DNA of 57,178 bases from assembly GCF_000307875.1 (NCBI RefSeq), contig NZ_AJLS01000184.1, forward strand, positions 1 through 57,178, given 5' to 3'. Shown here one piece after another: positions 24,582 through 33,207 of the stretch (the first letter of the stretch is position 1; every line of letters starts with the position of its first letter). The stretch comes from Neobacillus bataviensis LMG 21833 (GTDB lineage: Bacteria; Bacillota; Bacilli; Bacillales; Cytobacillaceae). The notes below the pieces were generated by a model, which ran no database searches, had not been told where the DNA came from, and saw only the letters and a program-made list of their open reading frames with translations. The position numbers were made by a program, and so were the translations under genes.

Positions 24582-25583
24582 ATGGCAGTACATAGTATCA
24601 GACTATCCAGTGCGGAGATTGGTGGATTATGGGCCACCTATCTTCAAGAGAATATGGCTGTTTGTTTATTAACCTATTTTCTTCACCACAATAAAGATGA
24701 AGAGATTGGGAAGACACTAAAGCATGCATATGAGGTTTCCGACGGCCATGTAAAGAAAATTGCGTCAATTTTTACAGAGGAAGGGATACCCATCCCTGAT
24801 GGTTTTACGGAAAAGGATCTTGATTTGACAGTGCCGCCTTTATTTCATGATTTATTTGGCCTAAGCTTTGTTTATTCTATGTGCCGCATGGGTTTGATTA
24901 ACACAGGATTTATTACCTCAAGTATGGCTAGAGAAGATGTACAAGATTTTTTTGTGAAGATGGTTCAGGAAAATTCGCTGTTATATAAAGAGTCCACAAC
25001 CTTAATGCTTTCAAAGGGACTCTATGATAGGCCGCCAATGATTCCCTACCCTAAAAAGGTGGAATACATTGAAAAACTTTCTTATCTTAGTGGATTTGGA
25101 AAAAAACGACCATTAAACGTCGCTGAGATTACAGAAATCTTTTTTAATACTGAACGAAATTATTTTTCAATCCTACTTTGTATGGGATTGCTTCAAGTAA
25201 TAAAGGACAAGGAGATTCATGATTATATTCAAGAAGGTAAGAAAATTTCTGAAAAACAAATTAATACCTTCAATGATATTCTCATGAGGGAGGAATTACT
25301 TGGAAATATATCGACAATTGTAGATGTGACGGAGACAACGGTTTCTCCTTTTTCCGACAAGCTCGTGGTGACGCTGTTCCATGCGTTAAATGCGATTGAT
25401 ATTACCATGATTGGTCATGCATTGTCTTTGTCCATGAGAACAGACCTTGCCGCCTATTATCAAAAGTATATTTTAGATATTTTGGTTTATTCAGCAAAGG
25501 GCTTTGATATTTTGGTTGACCGCGGCTGGGCGCAAGAACCGCCCCATGCTCCAGACAGAAGGGATCTTCAGAAATTGAAATAG
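24582..25583 (+). CDS. DUF3231 protein
   Basis: A 333-residue all-helical protein with two related halves (about 1-165 and 175-333), the DUF3231 arrangement found in endospore formers. Each half begins with an SSAEIGGLWATYLQENMA or NVAEITEIFFNTERNYFS type helix and contains Asp/Glu/His residues. The fold resembles ferritin-like four-helix bundles. I chose ATG 24582, which follows CAGGAGGATT; the upstream in-frame ATG at 24534 has no RBS. Role unknown, perhaps in the spore. Confidence 0.85.
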   Translation: MAVHSIRLSSAEIGGLWATYLQENMAVCLLTYFLHHNKDEEIGKTLKHAYEVSDGHVKKIASIFTEEGIPIPDGFTEKDLDLTVPPLFHDLFGLSFVYSMCRMGLINTGFITSSMAREDVQDFFVKMVQENSLLYKESTTLMLSKGLYDRPPMIPYPKKVEYIEKLSYLSGFGKKRPLNVAEITEIFFNTERNYFSILLCMGLLQVIKDKEIHDYIQEGKKISEKQINTFNDILMREELLGNISTIVDVTETTVSPFSDKLVVTLFHALNAIDITMIGHALSLSMRTDLAAYYQKYILDILVYSAKGFDILVDRGWAQEPPHAPDRRDLQKLK

Positions 25584-25610
25584 GTTCGCACTGACAGGTG
25601 CGAACCTTTG
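25582..25610. terminator. bidirectional terminator
   Basis: AGGTTCGCAC and GTGCGAACCT, a perfect 10-bp stem with loop TGACAG, between convergent genes. Confidence 0.8.
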
Positions 25611-25620
25611 CTGTCTTCTT

Positions 25621-26133
25621 TTATTCCCACGGTTTATGGGTGGTAAATTCTCCCGCTAATTCTTTGCTGCTTTTTCGATGCTCTTTCCGTTTTTCTGCCC
25701 TTTCCTTACCCGTTTCATGAAGTTTTTTCTCTTCGTCGGTTTCAGGGATGATGCTGGGAACTTTTGTTGGTTTTCCATTTTCATCTAGTGCGACAAAGGT
25801 TAAAAAGGCGGTTGCAGCAATTTTTCGATCACCGGAAATAAGATTTTCTGCAATAACTTTGACGAAAATCTCCATGGAAGATGTCCCAGTCGAGGACACA
25901 AAGGTTTCAATACAAACGGAGTCTTTGGGTGTAATAGGGCTTAAGAAATCGACAGAATCAATCGAGGCTGTCACACATTCAGCACGGGAATGCCGTACTG
26001 CCGAAATCGAAGCAATCATATCAATATCGCTAATTAACTTGCCGCCAAACAAGGTATTATGGTTGTTTACGTCATTTGGAAAAATCCTGCTCGTTCTGAC
26101 AACTCTTGATTCATTGCATGTTTTTGCTTCCAA
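25621..26133 (-). CDS. acyl-CoA thioesterase (YkhA/BACH-like hotdog)
   Basis: A 170-residue single-hotdog enzyme that hydrolyses acyl-CoA. The motifs VVRTSRIFPNDVNNHNTLFGGKLISDID and the following HSRAECVTASIDSVDFLSPI match the YciA/YkhA/BACH group, with Asn/Asp in the active site. The C-terminus is a charged helix rich in Lys and Glu (about 130-165). RBS AGGAGGAATTTAA precedes the ATG on the minus strand. It likely balances acyl-CoA pools; nothing else of fatty-acid metabolism is adjacent here. Confidence 0.9.
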   Translation of the reverse strand: MEAKTCNESRVVRTSRIFPNDVNNHNTLFGGKLISDIDMIASISAVRHSRAECVTASIDSVDFLSPITPKDSVCIETFVSSTGTSSMEIFVKVIAENLISGDRKIAATAFLTFVALDENGKPTKVPSIIPETDEEKKLHETGKERAEKRKEHRKSSKELAGEFTTHKPWE

Positions 26134-26255
26134 TTTAAATTCCTCCTACAGCTGAATATTTTTAGTTTACCCATATGAATTTGTTTGATTTAGTGAAAAG
26201 TGCGCTTTTGTGGTACATTACATTTATATCAATAAGTGGTCAGGGGGTTCAATAA

Positions 26256-27077
26256 ATGAGCTTGCAAGCGCAGATAATGAAGGATTTACATATCACGCCA
26301 AACATTCAGCCAAAGGAAGAAATTCGAAAGCGAATTGATTTTTTAAAAAACTATCTGGTAAAAACGAAGGCAAAAGGCTATGTATTAGGGATTAGCGGTG
26401 GCCAGGACTCGACGCTTGCCGGACGTTTGGCACAAATGGCAGTGGAGGAATTGCGTAAGGAAGGAACAGAATCCTTGTTTATCGCAGTCCGTCTTCCTTA
26501 TGGTGTTCAGCAGGATGAGGAAGATGCAAAACTGTCTATTGCGTTTATTGGTGCTGATCGCGAAACAAGCTTTAATATTAAAGCGGCGGTTGATGAGGTG
26601 CAAAAGGAATATGACCAAAGTTATGAGGGGAGCCCGCTGAGCGATTATCAAAAGGGCAACGTCAAGGCGAGACTGAGGATGATTGCTCAATATGCCATAG
26701 GCGGTATGGAAGGGCTTCTTGTCATCGGAACAGACCATGCGGCAGAAGCGGTTACCGGCTTCTATACGAAGTATGGCGATGGCGGTTCCGATGTCCTGCC
26801 TTTGACAGGATTAACGAAACGGCAAGGGAAGGCATTATTAAAAGAGCTGGGGGCAGACGAACGCCTGTATTTAAAGGTTCCGACAGCAGACCTGCTTGAT
26901 CAAAAACCGGGGCAAGCGGATGAAACGGAATTAGGAATTACCTACGATGAACTTGATGACTATCTCGAAGGGAAACCTGTTTCCAAAGAAGTGGCGGAAA
27001 AGGTTGAAAAACGCTATCTCCTCACAGAACATAAGCGGAATATGCCAGCCAGTATGTTTGATGATTGGTGGAAATAA
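26256..27077 (+). CDS. nadE: NH3-dependent NAD+ synthetase
   Basis: A 273-residue ATP-pyrophosphatase that amidates nicotinate adenine dinucleotide to NAD+ with ammonia. It is the length of B. subtilis NadE and has no glutaminase domain. The PP-loop GISGGQDST covers residues 45-53, and IGTDHAAEAVTGFYTKYGDGG and KVPTADLLDQKPGQADE are the later NadE motifs. GGGGGTTCAATAA precedes ATG 26256. It is monocistronic with its own terminator. Confidence 0.97.
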   Translation: MSLQAQIMKDLHITPNIQPKEEIRKRIDFLKNYLVKTKAKGYVLGISGGQDSTLAGRLAQMAVEELRKEGTESLFIAVRLPYGVQQDEEDAKLSIAFIGADRETSFNIKAAVDEVQKEYDQSYEGSPLSDYQKGNVKARLRMIAQYAIGGMEGLLVIGTDHAAEAVTGFYTKYGDGGSDVLPLTGLTKRQGKALLKELGADERLYLKVPTADLLDQKPGQADETELGITYDELDDYLEGKPVSKEVAEKVEKRYLLTEHKRNMPASMFDDWWK

Positions 27078-27093
27078 AATAGAGTAATGCGAA

Positions 27094-27125
27094 AGATTAC
27101 CTTAAATAAGGGTAGTCTTTTTCTA
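27094..27125 (+). terminator. terminator after nadE
   Basis: AGATTACC and GGTAGTCT around TTAAATAAG, then T-rich sequence. Confidence 0.75.
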
Positions 27126-27235
27126 TGTAAAGTTCCATAAATTTTCACAAGTCCTAGGACAATAAAGAAAAAGCAGGATATATAATGGTGAAAAAAGACG
27201 ATTGATTTATTTTTTTAAAAAAGGGAGGGAAGGAT

Positions 27236-28054
27236 TTGAAAATTACCGAGGGAAGATTTATTATCTTTTCGTTGTTAGCCATTGTGCTACTGATGGTTAT
27301 TCATCTATTCCAGCCGCAAATCCTGACCATCTATAATCCCGCCAATTATGTCGGTTTCCATGCCCTTTTAGAGATATTCAGCATTTCGATTTCGGCAGCC
27401 ATCTTTCTTTACGGTTTAAAATGCTATGGAAAAAGTCATTCAAGCCGGATGCTTCTTTTATCTTTTACGTTCTTATTGGTTGGAACGCTAGACCTGCTCC
27501 ACACTTTATCCTTCAAAGGAATGCCGTTTTTTATTACTGAGAGCTCTGTGGCAAAAGCTACCTGGTTTTGGGTATCGGCGCGGGCTATTCAATCCCTCTT
27601 CATTCTGTCAATTCTGCTGATCCCTGAACGAAATTTAAAACGGGACTATAGGGGTGGGAGTGTCATCATAGGAATGGTTGCGGCGATTACGGTCAGCTAT
27701 CTGATTATTCATTTTGAGAACAGACTGCCGGTACTTATGGTCGAAGGCAGTGGAACAACCCGCTTGAAAAATGGAATCGAATACGTAATCAGCTTCATCC
27801 AATTTGTTTCACTAATTATTACTCTATATCAATATCATGTAGATAAAAGTGAAGCAAAATTATCAATTGCGCTGGCTTTTGTGTACCTCCTTTTGACAGA
27901 GCTCATCTTTACAATTTACCAAAGTGTGTTTGACCTCGATAATTTTACTGGTCATATCTTAAAAGCAGCTGGATTCTATTTTATTTTAAAAAGTTTTTAC
28001 TTTTTAAATCAGGAGAGCGAATCGGCCTATTTTGATTCGGTTTCGATCAAATAG
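27236..28054 (+). CDS. stand-alone MASE3-type membrane sensor protein
   Basis: A 272-residue protein made almost entirely of seven to eight membrane helices. It has MASE3 features: the early FHALLEIFSISISAAIFLYG, then LVGTLDLLHTLSFKGMPFF, and a C-terminal HILKAAGFYFILKSFY. MASE3 usually forms the sensory N-terminus of GGDEF, EAL or histidine kinase proteins. Here the protein stops right after the sensor with a short tail (NQESESAYFDSVSIK) and no output domain. The start is TTG 27236 behind AGGGAGGGAAGG. It may act as a partner of a separate protein or be a truncated remnant; the clean ends favour a real gene. Confidence 0.75.
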   Translation: MKITEGRFIIFSLLAIVLLMVIHLFQPQILTIYNPANYVGFHALLEIFSISISAAIFLYGLKCYGKSHSSRMLLLSFTFLLVGTLDLLHTLSFKGMPFFITESSVAKATWFWVSARAIQSLFILSILLIPERNLKRDYRGGSVIIGMVAAITVSYLIIHFENRLPVLMVEGSGTTRLKNGIEYVISFIQFVSLIITLYQYHVDKSEAKLSIALAFVYLLLTELIFTIYQSVFDLDNFTGHILKAAGFYFILKSFYFLNQESESAYFDSVSIK

Positions 28055-28104
28055 TAAAAAGATGTGCAAGAATCGAACAAAAAGAAGCACCACTTTCAGC
28101 TTAA

Positions 28105-28137
28105 CCTATCAGATACTCTCTGATAGGTTTTTATTTT
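28105..28137 (+). terminator. terminator after the MASE3 gene
   Basis: CCTATCAGA and TCTGATAGG form a 9-bp stem with loop TACTC, then TTTTTATTTTTT. Confidence 0.85.
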
Positions 28138-28181
28138 TTATAAAAGGGTAAAATAAACCTAAACTTTTTGAAATATATCTT

Positions 28182-28210
28182 TTGACAGGAAGTAAGGGAT
28201 GTAATATGAT
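28182..28210 (+). promoter_or_regulatory. SigA-type promoter of the tcy operon
   Basis: TTGACA (28182-28187), a 17-nt spacer, TATGAT (28205-28210), 47 nt before the tcyA start. Near-consensus. Confidence 0.8.
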
Positions 28211-28257
28211 AATTAAATCCAAGAAGAACAATCAGAATTAGGGGGTTTACAGGTAAC

Positions 28258-29088
28258 ATGAAAAAACTAACAGTTATTTTTGCATTATTATTAAGCTTTA
28301 TGGTTGTATTATCAGCATGCGGTACAAAGGATGATAATGCTGGGAAAAATAAATCTGATAACAAAACGGCTGAAAAGGCGGACAAGGATTTATTAGCGAA
28401 GGTAAAAGATGAAGGGAAACTTGTCATTGGTACAGAAGGTACATATGCTCCTTTCACCTTCCATGATCCAAGTGGAAAGCTTACCGGGTTTGATGTAGAG
28501 CTTGCCGAAGAAGTGGCTAAGCGTTTAGGCGTGAAGGCAGAGTTCAAGGAAACACAATGGGATGCAATCTTTGCCGGCCTTGATGCGAAGCGTTTTGATA
28601 TGATTGCCAACCAGGTGGGAATTCGCCCGGATCGCCAGGAAAAATACGATTTCTCTGATCCGTATATTACATCTGCCGCTGTTCTTATCGCTGCAAAGGA
28701 TAACGATAAAGTGAAATCATTTGAGGACATGAAGGGATTAAATTCAGCGCAATCCCTAACAAGTAACTATGCAGATATCGCGAAAAAGAACGGTGCTAAT
28801 ATTGTCGGTGTTGATGGTTTCCAACAAGCGGTTGAATTGCTTGCACAGAAACGTGTCGATGTAACGGTTAATGATAAAATTGCCTATTTAGATTATACAA
28901 AACAAAAGCCTGATGCACCAATCAAAATTGTTGCAACGGCTGGTGATGCCTCAACAAGCGGATTTATGTTCAGAAAGAAAAATGACACACTCGTAGATGC
29001 TGTCAATAAAGCATTAAAAGATATGATCGATGATGGCACATACAAAAAAATCTCTGAGAAATGGTTTGGTGTAGATGTACTTAAATAG
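28258..29088 (+). CDS. tcyA: cystine/amino-acid ABC transporter substrate-binding lipoprotein
   Basis: A 276-residue extracellular lipoprotein. A signal peptide ends in the lipobox VLSAC with the lipidated Cys at 21, followed by a charged linker. The SBP_bac_3 domain starts near residue 58 (KLVIGTEGTYAPFTFHDPSGKLTGFDVELA) and contains VGIRPDRQEKYDFSDPYI, as in the L-cystine binder TcyA/YckK. Substrate assignment is by resemblance; another polar amino acid is possible. The permease gene starts inside its last codons, so the three genes are a coupled operon. Confidence 0.85.
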   Translation: MKKLTVIFALLLSFMVVLSACGTKDDNAGKNKSDNKTAEKADKDLLAKVKDEGKLVIGTEGTYAPFTFHDPSGKLTGFDVELAEEVAKRLGVKAEFKETQWDAIFAGLDAKRFDMIANQVGIRPDRQEKYDFSDPYITSAAVLIAAKDNDKVKSFEDMKGLNSAQSLTSNYADIAKKNGANIVGVDGFQQAVELLAQKRVDVTVNDKIAYLDYTKQKPDAPIKIVATAGDASTSGFMFRKKNDTLVDAVNKALKDMIDDGTYKKISEKWFGVDVLK

Positions 29089-29773
29089 TATTTTTGCTGA
29101 CCCGGAACGAACAGCAAGACTGATTGATATCGCCAAAACCTCCCTCCAGCCGATGCTGGAGGGTGCTATTATGAACACAATCCCATTAACACTTATTTCC
29201 TTTATCATTGGTATCATTCTGGCTGTTCTGACTGCCCTTGCTCGCATTTCTCATGTAAAGGTATTTCAGATAATCGCAAGAGTTTATGTTTCAGCCATCC
29301 GCGGGACGCCATTACTAGTGCAATTATTTATTATTTTTTACGGCCTTCCCAATATCGGGATAACGATTGATCCATTTCCGTCAGCTGTCATTGGCTTTTC
29401 CCTAAGTGTTGGTGCGTATTCATCAGAAGTCATCCGCGCTGCCATTCTTTCGATTCCAAAAGGGCAGTGGGAAGCCGGTTATTCGATTGGTATGACTTAT
29501 ACTCAAGCATTAAAACGAATTGTTTTGCCACAGGCTGCAAAGGTATCAATTCCACCCTTATCAAATACCTTTATTAGCCTTGTCAAAGATACCTCGCTTG
29601 CTTCACTCGTGCTTGTAACCGAGATGTTTCGCCGCGCTCAAGAAATTGCTGCAACCAATTATGAATTTTTGTTGGTCTATATCGAAGCGGCCCTCCTTTA
29701 TTGGATAATCTGCTTTTTCCTTTCCATGATTCAAGGATTTTTGGAAAAAAGATTAGATCGCTACGCATCATAG
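29075..29773 (+). CDS. tcyB: cystine/amino-acid ABC transporter permease
   Basis: A 232-residue polar-amino-acid permease with about five helices. The HisM-type motif is seen in YVSAIRGTPLLVQLFIIFYG, and the coupling helix region is YSSEVIRAAILSIPKGQWEAGYSIGM. The start ATG 29075 overlaps the tcyA stop by 14 nt with no good RBS, so translation is probably coupled. It pairs with the ATPase at 29786. Confidence 0.88.
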   Translation: MYLNSIFADPERTARLIDIAKTSLQPMLEGAIMNTIPLTLISFIIGIILAVLTALARISHVKVFQIIARVYVSAIRGTPLLVQLFIIFYGLPNIGITIDPFPSAVIGFSLSVGAYSSEVIRAAILSIPKGQWEAGYSIGMTYTQALKRIVLPQAAKVSIPPLSNTFISLVKDTSLASLVLVTEMFRRAQEIAATNYEFLLVYIEAALLYWIICFFLSMIQGFLEKRLDRYAS

Positions 29774-29785
29774 TAAGGGAGTTTT

Positions 29786-30523
29786 ATGATGATTTCAATT
29801 AAAGGTTTATATAAACAATTTGGTCAATTAGAGGTTTTAAAGGGAATTGACCTCGAGGTGGAAAAAGGAAAGGTAGTGGTCGTCATCGGCCCGTCCGGTT
29901 CTGGGAAAACTACCATGCTTCGCTGTTTAAACGCGTTAGAGGTACCTACCAAAGGTACCATTTCGATTGAAGGTCAAAGTTTGGATTTTTCAAAGGCCGT
30001 TTCGAAAAAGAATATTACCTCTTTCCGTCGGTTAACTGGAATGGTTTTTCAAGGGTACAATCTTTTTCCTCATAAAACGGCTCTTGAAAATGTCATGGAA
30101 GGACCGGTGATTGTAAAAGGAGAGAGTAAAGAGGCTGCACGCAAAAAGGCCTCAGCTCTTTTAGAAAAAGTCGGTCTTGGTGATAAGGAAGATTATTATC
30201 CTGCACAGCTCTCGGGCGGCCAGCAACAGCGCGTCGGGATTGCACGTGCTCTCGCGATGGAGCCAGAGGTCATGCTGTTTGATGAACCAACCTCTGCCCT
30301 TGATCCCGAGCTTGTCGGTGAGGTATTAAAAGTAATGAAGGATCTTGCCGCGGAAGGGATGACGATGATCGTCGTCACCCATGAAATGCGCTTTGCCCGA
30401 GACGCTGCCGATGAGGTCATCTTTATGGATCAGGGTGTTATAGTTGAACGAGACAAGCCAGCGGAGATTTTCACGAATCCAAAAGAAGAACGAACAAAGA
30501 AGTTTTTGAATATGATTCAGTAA
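29786..30523 (+). CDS. tcyC: cystine/amino-acid ABC transporter ATP-binding protein
   Basis: A 245-residue ABC ATPase with Walker A GPSGSGKTT (about 36-44), Q-loop FQGYNLFPHKT, signature LSGGQQQR, Walker B VMLFDEPTSALDP and switch His in VVTHEM, all of the polar-amino-acid subfamily. RBS AAGGGAG precedes tandem ATG codons at 29786 and 29789. Last gene of the tcy operon. Confidence 0.92.
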   Translation: MMISIKGLYKQFGQLEVLKGIDLEVEKGKVVVVIGPSGSGKTTMLRCLNALEVPTKGTISIEGQSLDFSKAVSKKNITSFRRLTGMVFQGYNLFPHKTALENVMEGPVIVKGESKEAARKKASALLEKVGLGDKEDYYPAQLSGGQQQRVGIARALAMEPEVMLFDEPTSALDPELVGEVLKVMKDLAAEGMTMIVVTHEMRFARDAADEVIFMDQGVIVERDKPAEIFTNPKEERTKKFLNMIQ

Positions 30524-30525
30524 GG

Positions 30526-30560
30526 TGCTGTAGCTCATAGGGGCTATGGCATTTTTTTGT
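30526..30560 (+). terminator. terminator after tcyC
   Basis: TGCTGTAGC and GCTATGGCA flank TCATAGGG, followed by seven T. Confidence 0.75.
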
Positions 30561-30598
30561 GTTTACGTTACCTTTGCATGGGAAAAGAATGCTGGCGG

Positions 30599-30697
30599 GT
30601 AACGTAGAAAGGGTCTACGTGACTGAAAGAGGTGGAAAAGGTTGATGGAGGTAACGTAGAAAGAGTCTACGTGACCGAAAGAGCTGGAAAAAGGCTA
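30599..30697. repeat. 52-bp direct repeat, two copies
   Basis: GTAACGTAGAAAG at 30599 and 30651 begins two units with a 52-nt offset; each continues GTCTACGTGAC, then GAAAGAG and TGGAAAA. Within each unit GTAGA-aagg/g-TCTAC is an inverted repeat. Upstream ACGTTACC (30564-30571) is the complement of GGTAACGT. It lies between the tcyC terminator and the yuaF promoter. Function unknown. Confidence 0.7.
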
Positions 30698-30769
30698 CTA
30701 TGTCATTCACGTTTTGTCGAAGAATGCTCTATTTTAAATTGGCAAATAATGATAAAATTGTCTTATGTG

Positions 30770-30795
30770 TGAAACCTTTTACATTTTAATTCGTA
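30770..30795 (+). promoter_or_regulatory. SigW-type ECF promoter of yuaF-floT
   Basis: TGAAAC (30770-30775), exactly 16 nt, CGTA (30792-30795). This is the SigW consensus, and B. subtilis yuaF-floT is a known SigW target. Confidence 0.85.
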
Positions 30796-30836
30796 TTACG
30801 TAACATACATAACCATAAGGAAGGGGAGGATCCGTC

Positions 30837-30854
30837 ATGCTTGAGATTTTATGA
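30837..30854 (+). other. possible leader mini-ORF (MLEIL)
   Basis: AAGGAAGGGGAGGA, a very strong ribosome binding site, precedes ATG CTT GAG ATT TTA TGA, a five-codon frame in the yuaF leader downstream of the SigW promoter. May be a leader peptide or a relic of an older start. Confidence 0.3.
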
Positions 30855-30919
30855 AATCCAAAACCTGCCATTCACTTTCCTTTGTATATTTACTATAATC
30901 AAAAAAAGGATTGATGCTC

Positions 30920-31465
30920 ATGGAACCTTTCAGCATACCTTTAGAAACAATTTATCTTTATGGGTTAATCATTTCAGGAGTTTTAACAGTTATTTATGTT
31001 TTATTTGCCGATGTGTTTCATTTTCAGGGAGCTGGGGACGGCGGGCTTCACTTCCTTAATCCAGTCCTCATCTTTGCCTTTGTGACCATTTTGTCCGCGA
31101 ACGGTTACTTGTTTGAACGTTTGTCATCGCTGCATTATTTACTCATTTTGGCTATCTCTGCAGTCATCGCCTTTATTGTTGTTACCTTATTAAATGTGTT
31201 TGTTCTTTTACCGTTGTCTTCTGCGGAAGAATCACTTGTATATAAAGATTCGGATTTACAAGGACGAATTGGGACAGTCATTACCTCGATCCCAGCCGAT
31301 GGCTACGGTGAAGTGATGATTGAGAGTACAAGCGGAAGAATTGCTAAACCAGCTGTAAGCTTTGATGGCGACCAAATACCTAATGGCACTAGTGTCCTTG
31401 TTATCCAGGTGAAGGACGGAGTGCTCCAGGTTACGGTTCACCATCAATTAGAAAGTTTTTTATAG
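30920..31465 (+). CDS. yuaF: NfeD-like membrane protein YuaF
   Basis: A 181-residue partner of flotillin. Three or four membrane helices (about 10-105) precede a C-terminal NfeD OB-fold (about 115-178, DLQGRIGTVITSIPADGYGEV and a final IQVKDGVLQVT). I chose ATG 30920 because AAAGGA lies 9 bases upstream; TTG 30911 and ATG 30914 are too close to it. In B. subtilis the pair acts in membrane-fluidity organisation and antimicrobial stress response. It has a SigW-type promoter upstream and floT starts 19 nt downstream. Confidence 0.9.
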   Translation: MEPFSIPLETIYLYGLIISGVLTVIYVLFADVFHFQGAGDGGLHFLNPVLIFAFVTILSANGYLFERLSSLHYLLILAISAVIAFIVVTLLNVFVLLPLSSAEESLVYKDSDLQGRIGTVITSIPADGYGEVMIESTSGRIAKPAVSFDGDQIPNGTSVLVIQVKDGVLQVTVHHQLESFL

Positions 31466-31483
31466 ATTAGGGGGAATAGAAAA

Positions 31484-33004
31484 ATGGAATTTAACATTAT
31501 TTGGGTCATTGTCGGGATTGTCGTTCTTATTTTCCTAGCATTAATCGGTGTTTTTATTACAAAGTACAGGACCGCCGGACCGGACGAGGCTCTTATCGTA
31601 ACAGGAAGCTTTCTCGGAAACGGAAGTGTCCACGTGGACGAAGCCGGAAATAAAATCAAAATTATTCGCGGCGGCGGTAGCTTTATTTTACCAGTATTCC
31701 AGCAGGCAAAACCGCTTAGCTTGCTATCTAGTAAACTAGAAGTTACCACACCTGAGGTTTATACGGAGCAGGGTGTGCCGGTCATGGCCGATGGTGTTGC
31801 CATTATAAAAATTGGCGGTTCGATTAGCGAAATTGCAACAGCTGCTGAGCAGTTCCTTGGAAAACCAAAGGAAGACCGTGAAAATGAAGCAAGAGAAGTC
31901 CTAGAGGGGCACTTGCGATCAATTCTTGGTTCGATGACAGTGGAAGAAATCTATAAAAACCGTGATAAATTTTCACAAGAAGTCCAAAGGGTAGCATCAC
32001 AGGATCTTGCAAAAATGGGTCTTGTCATTGTATCGTTCACGATTAAAGATGTCCGTGATAAAAATGGCTACTTGGATTCCCTTGGTAAGCCGCGGATTGC
32101 TCAAGTTAGAAGAGATGCAGATATTGCCACTGCTGAAGCGGAAAAAGAAACTCGTATCAAAAAAGCCGAAGCCTCTAAAGAAGCCAAACGTAATGAATTA
32201 GAGCGGGCAACAGAAATCGCTGAAGCAGAGAAAGTGAATCAGTTGAAAGTTGCTGAATTCCGCCGTGAACAGGATATTGCCAAAGCGAAGGCTGACCAGG
32301 CCTATGATCTAGAAACAGCGAGATCAAAACAGGATGTAATGGAACAGGAAATGCAAATCAAGATTATTGAAAGACAAAAACAAATTGAGTTAGAAGAAAA
32401 GGAAATCCTTCGCCGCGAACGTCAATACGATTCTGAAGTGAAGAAAAAGGCCGATGCCGACCGTTATTCCGTCGAGCAATCTGCCGCAGCGAACAAGGCA
32501 AGAGAAATGGCGGAAGCCGAAGCCAATAAGTACCGCATTGAAGCAATGGCAAAGGCGGAAGCGGAGCGGATTCGCCTCGATGGTCTTGCCAAAGCAGAAG
32601 CGCAAAAGGCTCAAGGGTCATCAGAAGCAGAAATTATTCGTTTAAAAGGTTTGGCAGAAGCCGAAGCCAAGGAAAAGATTGCCGAAGCGTTCGAACAATT
32701 CGGTCAAGCGGCCATTCTCGACATGGTTATCAAAATGCTTCCGGAATATGCGAAGCAAGTGGCTGCCCCATTATCCAATATTGATAAAATTACTGTTGTC
32801 GATACGGGCGGCGGTTCAGGAGAAAATGGCGGCGCCAATAAGATTACCAGCTATGCAACCAACTTAATGGCAAGCCTGCAAGAGTCGTTAAAGGCTTCTA
32901 GTGGAATTGATATAAAAGAGCTAATCGAGAACTACTCTGGTAAAGGGAATGTCAGAAAAAGTATTGAGGAATTAACAGACGAAATCAAGAATAAAACGGA
33001 ATAA
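31484..33004 (+). CDS. floT: flotillin-like protein FloT
   Basis: A 506-residue SPFH protein that scaffolds functional membrane microdomains. An N-terminal membrane-inserted segment (about 5-28) is followed by the SPFH/PHB domain (about 35-215). A long Glu/Ala/Lys-rich coiled coil (about 215-390) carries the flotillin EA repeats such as KAEAERIRL and GLAEAEAKEK. The C-terminus helps oligomerisation. Length and order match B. subtilis FloT (YuaG). It is co-transcribed with yuaF from the SigW-type promoter. Confidence 0.95.
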   Translation: MEFNIIWVIVGIVVLIFLALIGVFITKYRTAGPDEALIVTGSFLGNGSVHVDEAGNKIKIIRGGGSFILPVFQQAKPLSLLSSKLEVTTPEVYTEQGVPVMADGVAIIKIGGSISEIATAAEQFLGKPKEDRENEAREVLEGHLRSILGSMTVEEIYKNRDKFSQEVQRVASQDLAKMGLVIVSFTIKDVRDKNGYLDSLGKPRIAQVRRDADIATAEAEKETRIKKAEASKEAKRNELERATEIAEAEKVNQLKVAEFRREQDIAKAKADQAYDLETARSKQDVMEQEMQIKIIERQKQIELEEKEILRRERQYDSEVKKKADADRYSVEQSAAANKAREMAEAEANKYRIEAMAKAEAERIRLDGLAKAEAQKAQGSSEAEIIRLKGLAEAEAKEKIAEAFEQFGQAAILDMVIKMLPEYAKQVAAPLSNIDKITVVDTGGGSGENGGANKITSYATNLMASLQESLKASSGIDIKELIENYSGKGNVRKSIEELTDEIKNKTE

Positions 33005-33006
33005 AG

Positions 33007-33048
33007 ACCAGCCAAAAGGGCCTTATCTAAAGATAGGGTCTTTTTGGT
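33007..33048 (+). terminator. terminator after floT
   Basis: An imperfect long hairpin joins ACCAGCCAAAAGGGCCTTATC to GATAGGGTCTTTTTGGTAG. Confidence 0.7.
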
Positions 33049-33207
33049 AGTTTCGAATAGGTCTAAATACTCAGAATTTTCCTACTAAAATTTCTATTTA
33101 TACTGAAATCAGACTATTTATAATATTCTTACCCCTCTGATAGAATAATAGAGCACCGTTTTTTTAAAAGAACGGTCGGATATATACAGTATAGGGGGTA
33201 TAAACAG

